Below, piece after piece: positions 55,150-64,000 of a DNA stretch of 64,000 nucleotides. The stretch lies in assembly GCA_012932865.1 (NCBI GenBank), contig SAXG01000007.1, positions 62,001 through 126,000 on the forward strand, in the 5' to 3' direction. The notes beneath the pieces were generated by a model, which was not told the DNA's origin, did not search any database, and saw only the letters and a program-made list of their open reading frames with translations. Numbering within the stretch: position 1 is the stretch's first letter; every line of letters starts with the position of its first letter. The stretch comes from Amylostereum areolatum (Eukaryota > Basidiomycota > Agaricomycetes > Russulales > Stereaceae). Made by a program: the position numbers and the translations under genes.

Positions 55150-57917
55150 CTAGTTTCCTGCGTGCACGCCGTCATCCTCGGAGAGCGAGTTCGTACTCTC
55201 CCTCGCCACCACGACGATCTCGGGACCGGACGCGACGTGCGCGTCTGGAATGGTGACGTTGATCGAGCGCTGCTGCTGGGTATCGTCTGTGCGAACGGTC
55301 GTCTGCGGGATGCGGAAGGAAAACGGGACGGATACTTCGGCGCCTGAGCGCATGTTCGTGAGCGTGCTTTCGCGATGCGACTGTTGAAACGCGACGACTA
55401 GGATGACGACGGTGAGGTATATTCCCTGTGTATGTCGTGGCGAAGTCAGTAAAACTTTGTGTGGAACACAAGTTCCACTCACCGGTATCTGATTCATGCC
55501 CACGCTCCAAATGGACTCGGCCGTCAGTGCCGCGCTTAAAGTCGCCGTGGCCACAGGATCTGAGTTACCCGCTATCTCTGATATGGTATAGCCAATCTGC
55601 GACAAGAAGCAACGTAAACCGACCAGTTCTGACAGGTAAACAGGTCTCACCCAAAGTAATGTATAGACAACACCAGATTCCACAAGTAATAGGAACACAG
55701 CCTCTACGGCGGATTTTCGTGTACGGTTGTTCAAGTAGCGACGGACGTCGCGTCTGTGCTTCCTGTTGATCGGCTAGTCAGTCTTTATGAAGACAAAATG
55801 CAGTGATCGACTAACCAAGTTTTATAGGCAACTATTGTTGTGGCCCATACATTGGCTGCAAGTGACACTGAGAATGCCGAGGCACTCACATCGACAATTG
55901 CGGAAGGAGAGCCTAGCGGTTGGAAGGATGCCGGTGTCGCAGGCACAGTGAGAAAAACAACATCTCCAGTGATATAAACCACCCAGGAGCCTGTACATGA
56001 TGATCTTGTTAAGCAGAATAACGCAAGGGAGAATGTGAAAGGTGTAGAAGAAAACAGGGACGTACATATTTGGACAAGAATCAGGATGACTGAGAAGATG
56101 CACATGCCCTTATGCAAACCCCATACGACACAAGCTCTCCAGAGTACGATGGAGTCGCTCATGATGCTCTGTAAACGAGAAGGTAGCTTGTCTCTGCGTC
56201 TCTCTTTATGCATCAGACAACGAACTTACGACAACTGCATTGACATCAGGGAAACCCTCACCTGCTAAAGCCAGGTTTTTTAACGCTCAGTTATATGAGA
56301 CATGTGAATCGTGTTAAGCGGAGAAAACAAGAGCTAACTCACCTCGATGGACGGTCGTGCCTCAGCTCGTCCTTTAGCGCAAACCAGCAGAGGCGACATC
56401 GGGCTTGCGCCAAGCGAGGGAGAGCCATGGGCTCTCCTCGAGCACGAACTTAGAACAGGGTCGAGCCTCGAGCTGCCTCGAGGCGCCGTCACCGTCGGAG
56501 CTCGAATCGACTTCGCATTGAACGCGATCGTCCCAGTGCCAGCTCACCTTACTTCCTACCACTTCGACCTCCCGGTCCTCCCCTCCTTGACCGCCTGCAG
56601 TCAGCCATCAACCGCGCTCGACCATGCTCGCCCTGTTGTGCGCTCAACGCCTGCCACAAGCCATGTCGTCCTTCTTCCTATGTCTGTTGTCGCACATGGT
56701 CTGCTTTGGATGGTATGACTAGGCCCGTGGGTTAGGACCTCCAACGTGCGTAACCCACATCGTGCATCTCGTCCTCAACCCTGATGTACTCATTTTATCA
56801 GCGAGTGAAGCTTGCCAAGAGTCTCTCCTTCTTGCTGGACCGGCGACACCCTTGGCACCATCACTAGATTCGCTACACCCTCAGCGTCATCACACCCACG
56901 CTCCCTTCCTTTTTTTCACCGCCATTAACCAACGTATCAGAATCCATGTTAATCAATGGGAGGACCAAGTCATCCTTTGCTCGTCAGTAAGTCGTATCTC
57001 CTCCGTTCTCGCGCGCTGACCCGCGTCATAGCATCAGGCGCTGGCGAACATGATATCGGTGTCCTATTCACACACATCCGAGTCACTGTAGCATTATCTC
57101 TTCTTTCTTCCCCCTGCCTTTTTCTATCCGAGTACCTGCATCCCTGTATCACCCATTTCTCACATCCTGTACTGCGTCGACGTACCGTAGTAATGGATAG
57201 TAATGGAGTATTTCATGAATAATCTCGTACCAATTGTGTGAATAGCAAAATTAGCAGCCGAAAGGGACTAGAAAGGATTGGGTACCGATCTTCTGGAGGA
57301 AGATCTGCCGCCGATGCCAAGTTTTAGCTTGGATGAGCTGCAAATGTTGCGCGAAATTATGGGGGGGGAACCAAATTTTGCTAATCTGCTAATTACCGTG
57401 AATTACGTCCGAGTTAATGCTAGTTAACAGATGAGGGTTTGCCTGATGGAGAACGTCTTCCACGAGCGCGGTATAAAAATTGGTATCAATCCCAGGAGCG
57501 GAACCATCGCCACCAGCAAGGTCGAACGGAATTATGATGCTGAGGTCATACCAGGCGGAATGCACGTCGATCGCCCACAACGCGGCGGACAGTGTATACA
57601 TTGCTAGTGTTAAGATGAGCATGAGGAGGCGGGGGCGAGAGCGAAGTCCCTTCGAGCTTCAGGTGTTGCTTGATCAGATGATCAGTTGCATAGTCATGTC
57701 AAGGCCCTACCTGAGTACATAGGTTGACACGATGACAAGGAGAGTGAGGATCCCTGGATTTATAGGGGTGACGGTCAGTCGGGCCTTCAACGCTCAAAGG
57801 CGAAAACCTACCGAAGAGGAAGGTTTCAAAGAGCAAGGGAAATATGCGAGCAGTCTTTATTCCATCCAAGTCGGTAAGTGCTATGGTCACTTGTTCGGGG
57901 CTAAGACAGTCAGACAT
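55150..57917 (-). pseudogene. 7TM membrane protein copy D, interrupted by a Helitron-like element
   Basis: Starts MSDCLSPEQVTIALTDL at 57917 and ends VHAGN-stop near 55150. Exons 1-8 match copies A and E, including NNRTRKSAVEAVFLLLVESGVVYTLLW. Exon 3 is cut between CTCCA and TGTC by the 1201-bp element; removing it leaves an open frame (VEDVLHVNAVV) with two extra residues relative to copies A and E. No other lesion was noticed, so the gene was probably functional until the insertion. Confidence 0.82.
56246..57446 (+). mobile_element. Helitron-like non-autonomous element, copy 2
   Basis: Apparently identical to copy 1 over all 1201 bp, in the same orientation. The insertion site is GACA^TGGA, again between A and T without duplication. 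It interrupts exon 3 of 7TM copy D. Confidence 0.72.
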
Positions 57918-59879
57918 GATGGACAACGTGCCCGTGTGCAAGCACTGGGGCCTTCTATATAGTGGAGAGTGTGACCGTCCTGCCTCGTAGGCATCGAGAC
58001 GCGAACAAACAGCCTGTGATGTTGCAGATGGATGGATGGATGAATGTGTCAATTCGGACGTAACTTACTCGCCGATTACTGACGTTGAAGGCAACGAAGA
58101 CGACGCATTGTTTGGGCGCAAAGCGCAGCATGTCCGACATCCCATGATTCCCATTGTGAAATAAGTCGTGCAATCCGTAGAGAGCTCCAATCCAAGCGAT
58201 TTCTGACCTCTGGTGTCGGAGCATGATGCAGAAGATGTCGGTATTCAGTCCTATTGTTAATGGTGAAATCCCTTTCCCTGAACTGGGCTAGTGAGCGGTG
58301 AACAAAAAAATCACTACTGATACGCCGTCCATCGTATGTTCTGCCTCCTCCTTGGTCTCGTCCTCGGGGTTCTTGCCTTGCATTCTGTACGGCAGCCCAT
58401 CCCAACACATGGTCCCGCCATCATCCGCGCGACTCGGCTGTGATCAGCAGCGCGGAAAACAAAAAGATCCGGATAGAGGCGATGAGGGTGGTCGAGGAGC
58501 AGAATGAACGGGATGGGGGTGTTCTCGAGGTTACGCTTGAATGGGAGACGATTCTGCGCCCCGATGTGCAATGGCAGTGTACGACGCGTAGTCGATGAGC
58601 TGGTATAAGTAGATCGGTGAGAGAAGTGGACAATAGGTTCGGCGGAAGTGCATGGCGTTACCACAAGGGGAGTCCGCGTGTGAGAGTGGGAATGCGAGTC
58701 AGGGAAAGGGGAGGAAACATACGGAGAAACGCACGGATGCGGACCAGGAGAGGCCAGATGAAGTTCCAGTGGAACGGCCAGCGGGTGTCGTCTAGCTTCG
58801 AGATCCGTAATGATCCAGAATTCGTGAGGATACGGGTATGTGCCGTGAGGCTCTCATACAGTGGCATACAGAACAGAACGTACTTACCATGACCATTTGC
58901 GTGGGATTGGAGTCGTTGGACGGATACGAAGTCGATGCACGTTGATGACTTCGGTGTTGGCAAATTAGACAAACGGACGGCCAGCCGGGAGAAGAAATGC
59001 TTGGATTGGAAGTAAAACGCAAGCCTAGGGTAGCAGCCTGTTCTATTACACGTTCCAGAGGACCTGGGGAGGTCGTCGCGCGAGGTCGGGTTGAGTGCGT
59101 GATCGTGAAGAGCGTCGCGCGTGCCGGCTGTTGCCGGTCGCGTTTCCCCCTCCTCTCCACCATGCAATCGTGCTCGTGAATCCACTCTCGATGCTTTTCA
59201 CTGCCAACACAAGCAAAACCTCTGTTTTATCGAACATGCTCATCGCCCATCCAGTTAGCTCAGAGCCGCCAATACCACAGGGACCAAATGTTCCCGTTGG
59301 CATGCGTAACCGCTCCATAACCCGTCGTCCCCACTGGCAGCCTGTGGACCGGGATATATTCACCGCACTGGCTCGGATGCCTCGATGTGAAAGTCGCAGA
59401 AGATAATCTGGGTCCCAAGTGAGGGTCGGAACACGAGGAGGTGAGTTTTTCCTTTCTTTGTTACTCGTGGACGTCTGTCCTCGCTGTTGTACTTTCAATT
59501 CAATCTGTTCTATAGAACACATTCTTAATATACCGCTCCTAGACTGTCGCATGAGGACGAACCCGACAAAGACAAACGATGTGGGACCCCCTTTTCCGAC
59601 TCGCGCCGGGCGCATCTTCTTCACTGTCGATGGAGAGCGGGGCCTTTGCGACAACCGGTGAGTCGCCGTTTCTCCTTGGCTATCTGGCTGGATGCGTGGA
59701 AGATTCTAAACGGCGTTGGGCTGGTGCTATGAGATGTGGATCAAAGCGGAGTGTGGGAGTGTTATCGGCATGTAGAATTAAGAATATGCATTCGACGCCG
59801 CGGCGTTCAGCGACCCTCTTCGGCTTGCGTGTTTTTGCAGTTAACTCCGTTTCCGACATTCAGACTGTACAGTGAGCGA
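57918..59879. other. Upstream region of 7TM copy D, related to 63.3-64.0 kb
   Basis: A minus-strand block near 58080-58220 encodes SEIAWIGALYGLHDL...GMSDMLRFAPKQCVVFVAFNVSNR. The matching block upstream of copy E (63370-63510) encodes SEIAGIRAVYGSRDA...GMSDILRFAPKKCVSFVAFNVSNR. Conserved wording in both copies suggests an exon of an unrecognised gene. Further minus-strand exon-like segments lie at 58660-59190 (LDDTRWPFHWNFIWPLLVRI; LGLRFTSNPSIS or, in another frame, AFYFQSKHFFSRLAVRLSNLP). I could not assemble a complete gene. Confidence 0.45.
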
Positions 59880-60340
59880 GCGGGTCTTCGAACGACATTT
59901 TACGGACAAAATCCCACTCCTCTTCTGACTCTTCGACGACGGCGACAACACGAGCCTACGCGAAAAGACCCGACAATCGACTCAAGATAACAAGCTGTGC
60001 GTGGCCCTTTCTCCCCTCCTTTTCTCTGGTGGTCGCGTTGTTGACGAGACTGGGTGTATAGACAAGCGGCTATATACGAATGCCACTCGGACGAGCCTGA
60101 CGGCGAGGCCAACAAGCAGAGTGTTTTCACGGTCATGACAGTCGACGCTTACGCGCCACGCCCCCTGCACGTTCTCGATTTCTTCTCTGTCCATCTTACT
60201 CTCCGCATGCTCCCTCTACCCTCGCTGTATTCTCGCACGCACACGTCCCATTCTATTCCCTGCGTATACATATATACCCGTCGCCAGATCGACTGCGCTG
60301 TTTTTGCACGCTCATAGTCATACGTCTCGCATCTCCCCGT
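59880..60340 (+). pseudogene. Centrin 3'-half pseudogene fragment (copy 3)
   Basis: A strongly decayed exon 2 match (SERVFERHFTDKI..., then DDGDNTS...) with small indels, the CTGTGCGTGGCCCTTT donor region, a recognisable EF-hand 4 with frame breaks, and the 3' flank including GCCACGCCCCCTGCACGTTC, which matches the sequence after the intact centrin stop. It is the most diverged of the three fragments. Confidence 0.75.
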
Positions 60341-61620
60341 CCTCCGCCCTCTCTTCTCGCTACGGTTTCACTATAGCCTTCCACTTTGACTACGCACTAT
60401 TCCACGCATACTCTCCCTGCTCGCGCCCGCATCCCTTATTTCTGCACCCACCAGAACTGTACCCTTTCCGATCTCCTCTTCCATAACCCTCGCAACGTCC
60501 GGCGCGTTCCCGCCAACCAACACGCAAAATCGGCGCCCACAGCTCCCGCCGCCACAAGCCTTTTCGGTCCTGGGATCCAGTCCACATGGCTGGGATTCTG
60601 CCATCTACGATCCCTCCCTCGTTCCTTCTCGCATCAGGTTGGTTCGATGCGAAGCATCGTGGACCGGGGATTCGTCGGTCTTCGTGCGGGCGGGCGGGCG
60701 GGCGTACCATGGCTAATGTCAAGGCTCCGGCATTTCGAATCACAGATCAACAAGGATCCACCGACTGGTCGACGAGGAGCTGAACGTCGTCAGCTGCAAG
60801 CTTACAAGTTCCAATCTTCGAGCTTTCGCCCTCACGCTGAATGCCTTCAACCCCTCCCTTACATCCCTCTCCACCTGTCCGCGCCCTTGCGCCTGTACTC
60901 CGAGGACGAACGCGGCTTCGATGTTGTTCGTGAGCGTCGGTGGGCGCTTCTGACCCGCGACGCGGTGCCCTACGAATCGCGCGAGCTACGCGACGTTGGA
61001 TGCGAGGACGCCGGGGAGCCATGGGGCGTAGACAGTCGCAGTCTGCGTTAGGCTCAAAGGGACCTGTACATGAGCGATTGGAAGGCTTCCCGGGTGGGGA
61101 TGAAGATGGCGCTGGGGGCGAGGACTTGGCGGATGGAGGCGGGAGTCGGCTACTTTCCGCGACGGGAGTTGCGCCAAGGGTGGGGTTGTACTACGGTACG
61201 GATGGAGTCGGCGACAAGAGGGGGGTAGGAGGAAATGATAATTCAGATGCCTAGAAATTGACGGGGACGAAAATGAGGGGCGAGTCGGACATCGAATGGG
61301 TGAGATTTCGTCGAGAGTAGAAGGGAATATCGTAAGTCATTTGATGTGGGGGAAAGGACGAGGAACTTGCTTCTCTACCGCGTTGCGTATTTGGCCATCG
61401 ATGGAAGGATTCGAACGTCGCTGTGGAACTTGGATATCTATGTGGCACTCGCGGTCGTCCACTGGTACTCAAAGGCCCGGATGAGTGCTACACCAGTGCC
61501 AGTCGATGTAGTATAACATTCCACGAATATATAAGCATAACGGGGCGTGGAACACGCCCATTGTACAATTCACGTCACGTAGAAACAAATCGGAGGTTGC
61601 ACTGGATCCAACGCATATGA
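60341..61620. other. Spacer between centrin fragment 3 and 7TM copy E
   Basis: A longer, diverged counterpart of the 6471-7250 spacer. A plus-strand ORF of 221 residues (60386-61051) and others have no recognisable domain. No gene is supported. Confidence 0.45.
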
Positions 61621-63203
61621 TCATCCACTCTTTTCACCGGACTCGACGTCTGCGTGCACGTCGCCTTCATCCGAAAGTGAATTCGCACTCTCCCTCGACA
61701 CGACGACGATCTCCGGACGGGATGTGATCTGTGCGTCTGGGATTGTAACGTGTATGGAACGATGCTGCTGGGTGTCGTCGGTGCGAACGGTCGTCTGTGG
61801 AACGCGGAAGGAGAACGGGACGGATATTTCGGCGCCTGAGCGCATGTTTGAGAGCGTGCTTTCGCGATGCGACTGTTGAAACACGACGACGAGGACGACG
61901 AGGGTGAGATATATTCCCTATGTATATAAAGTAAGTAATATACCAAGGGGATCAAAAATTTCACTCACCGGTATCTGATTCATGCCATTGTTCCAAACGA
62001 GCTCGACATTCGCTGCCGCATTTGAAACCGGGACTGAGAACGGGGTTTGAGAAGCCTGAGCCACTTGTGATATAGTATACAAAATCTGCGATGAGAATCA
62101 ATGTAAACCAACTGGTTCTCATAGATAAACAGGTATCACCCAAAGTATCGCATAGATAACACCAGATTCCACAAGTAATAGGAACACAGCCTCTACGGCG
62201 GATTTTCGTGTACGGTTGTTCAGGTAGCGGTGGACATCGCGCCTGTACTTCCTGTTAAGCGGCTAGTCAGTTTCTACGATGACAAAGTGCAGAGATCAAC
62301 CAACCAGGTTTTATAGCCAACCATTGCTGTGGCCCATACATTGGCAGCAAGTGACACTGAGAATGCCAAGGTAGTCAGGTCGGCAACTGCGGAAGGAGAG
62401 CCCAGGGGTCGGAAGGATGCCGGCGTCGCAGGCACGGTGTCAGATACAACAAGCCCAATCAAAAAGACCACCCAGGAGCCTGTACATAAGGATCTTGTTA
62501 AGCCGAATGATGCAAAGAGGATGTGAAAGGAGTAGAAGGAAGCGGGGACGCACATATCTGGACAAGAATAAGGACGACAGAGATTATGCGCATGCCCCTA
62601 TGCATACCCCATACGACACAAGCTCTCCAGAGCACGATGGAGTCGCCTATGATGGACTGTAAATGAGAAGGCAGCTCTGTCCCTGTTTATCTCTTTATGC
62701 ATAAAACGAAGGACTTACAACGACTGCAGCAAGAACGTTCTCCACGAGCTGGTTATGAAAGTTGGAATCATTCCCAGGAGCGGAACCATCACCACCAGCA
62801 AGGTCTAACGGAATCATGACGCTGAGGTCATACCAAGCGAACTGTACGTCAATCGCCCAGATCGCAGCGGACAGAGCATACACCGTTAGTGTTAAGATAA
62901 GCATAAGGAGGCGGGGCCGAGAGCGAAGTCCCTTCGAGCTTTGGATGTTGCTCAATTAGATGATTAGCCGTATAGCCATGTCAAGATCCTACCTGAGTAC
63001 ATAGGTTGACACGATGACGAGGAGAGTGAGGATCCCTGGAATTATAGTGACAAAGGTCGGTCAGGGCTTTGACTCTCGAAGGCAAAAGTTTACTCACCAA
63101 AGAGGAAGGTTTCGAAGAGCAAGGGAAATATGCGTTCAAGCTTTATGGCCACCAAGTCGGTGAGTGCCAAAGACACTTGTTCGGGGCGAAGACAATCGGG
63201 CAT
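61621..63203 (-). CDS. Seven-transmembrane fungal membrane protein, intact copy E
   Basis: Eight exons in the same layout as copy A, running from MPDCLRPEQVSLALTDL at 63203 to GEKSG-stop at 61621. All splice junctions checked have GT-AG and keep frame, giving a protein of about 390 residues. Shared motifs are RLLMLILTLTVYALSAAIWAI, SWVVFLIGLVVSDTVPATPASF, SVSLAANVWATAMVGYKTW, NNRTRKSAVEAVFLLLVESG and QQSHRESTLSNMRSGAEISV. Residues differ most in the loops and in the end of exon 7. Function is unknown. A TATA-like CTATATATATAG lies about 45 bp upstream. It and copy A, at opposite ends of the window and in opposite orientation, are the two family members without visible damage. Confidence 0.83.
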
Positions 63204-63243
63204 CGTGGACAACGAGCCCGCGTGCAAGCACTGGAGCCTTCTA

Positions 63244-63255
63244 CTATATATATAG
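63244..63255 (-). promoter_or_regulatory. TATA box of 7TM copy E
   Basis: The palindromic CTATATATATAG lies 41-52 bp upstream of the ATG at 63203, the same distance as in copy A. Confidence 0.55.
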
Positions 63256-63289
63256 TGGAGAGTAAGACTGTCCTGCCTCGTAGGCATCG

Positions 63290-64000
63290 AGACGCGAACG
63301 AACAGCCTGTGATGTTACACATAGATGGATTGAGATGAATGTGTCACTTCGCACGTAACTTACTTACCGATTGCTGACATTGAAGGCAACGAAGGAGACG
63401 CATTTTTTGGGCGCAAACCGAAGAATGTCCGACATCCCACGATTCCCATCCTGAAAGGCGTCGCGCGACCCATAGACAGCTCGAATCCCAGCGATTTCTG
63501 ACTTCTGGGAGTGGGAGTATGATGGAAAAGATGTTGGCAGTCGGAACTGCTGCCAATGGAAGGTGGGCTCTCTTTCCCTAGATTGACCCAGGCGGTGAGC
63601 GGTGACCAAAAAAATCGCGACTGCTATGCCGTCCATCATACGTTCCGTGTCCTCCTTGGCCCCTTCCTCGGGGTTCTCGCCTTGCATTCTGCACGGCAGC
63701 CCATCCCAACACGCCGTCCCGTCATTCACGCGGCTCGGCAGTGATCAGAACCGTGGAAAAAGGAGAGATTCGGACAGAGGCGAGGAGGACGGTCAAGGAG
63801 CAGGATGAATGGGATGGGGGTGTTTTCGAGGTCGCGCTAGGATGGGAGACGATGCGCCCCGATGTGCAGTGACAGTGCACTACGCGTGGTTGATACGCTG
63901 GTATAGATTGGTGAGAAAGTTCGGCGGGAGTGCATGGAGTTACTGTAAACGGAGTCCGCGTGAGAGTGGGAAAATTAATCAGGGAAGAGGGAGGAGAAAC
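63290..64000 (-). other. Upstream region of 7TM copy E with a conserved unrecognised exon
   Basis: Counterpart of the stretch at about 57960-58700. The minus-strand segment encoding GMSDILRFAPKKCVSFVAFNVSNR is preserved between the two copies. The window ends inside this duplicated block. Confidence 0.45.

Noticed and set aside
61400..61430. GATTCGAAC resembling a tRNA T-loop
   Set aside because: The flanking bases do not form a T stem, and no acceptor or anticodon arm is present.

Overview
This is a stretch of nuclear DNA from a filamentous basidiomycete (Agaricomycetes; a polypore-like fungus is my best guess). Genes carry many 45-75 bp GT-AG introns. The window holds a chromodomain Ty3/gypsy retrotransposon, a Plavaka-type transposase, a DUF6698-type gene and a seven-transmembrane family typical of Agaricomycetes. 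No prokaryotic features were seen.

Layout. 1-2.7 kb: possible retroelement remnant, then a small gene with a Zn2Cys6-like cluster. 2.7-8.0 kb: centrin fragment, duplicated spacer, an intact 7TM gene (4889-6470) and the intact centrin/CDC31 gene on the other strand (7251-8009). 8.5-11.6 kb: a 912-residue protein of unknown function. 13.7-15.2 kb: C2H2 zinc-finger regulator. 15.2-23.6 kb: about 8 kb of GC-rich, microsatellite-rich DNA with no gene I can support. 23.7-33.8 kb: ordinary gene block (UNC93-like MFS protein, alpha/beta hydrolase, thioredoxin, ER alpha-1,2-mannosidase, hypothetical protein). 34.7-64 kb: a tandem array of 7TM genes and centrin fragments, heavily invaded by transposons.

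The most interesting structure is a nested transposon stack. A 7TM gene is split inside intron 6: exons 7-8 lie at 34.7-35.18 kb and the other exons at 51.85-52.6 kb. The intervening 16.7 kb is bounded by 11-bp terminal inverted repeats (35186 and 51846) and by inward-facing TGGTC-rich subterminal sequence. Inside are a divergent gene pair: a DUF6698-type gene on the minus strand and a Plavaka-type transposase on the plus strand. I read this as a Plavaka-class transposon carrying a passenger gene, about 7.9 kb before later insertions. It was then hit by a 1201-bp Helitron-like element (in the passenger gene), by a full-length 7094-bp chromovirus with identical LTRs and TSD TCGGC, and by a 458-bp solo LTR with TSD GAAAC, the last two only 10 bp apart in the transposase gene. 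A second, apparently identical Helitron-like copy disrupts the next 7TM gene in the array.

The array behind this is a repeated unit: 7TM gene, upstream spacer, 3' half of centrin, spacer, next 7TM gene. The only intact centrin is at 7.25-8.0 kb; three decayed 3' fragments (2.8, 54.2, 59.9 kb) mark unit copies. Two 7TM genes (4889-6470 and 61621-63203) look intact, one is broken only by the Helitron, and one has both an internal deletion and the Plavaka insertion. All splice sites were called by eye.
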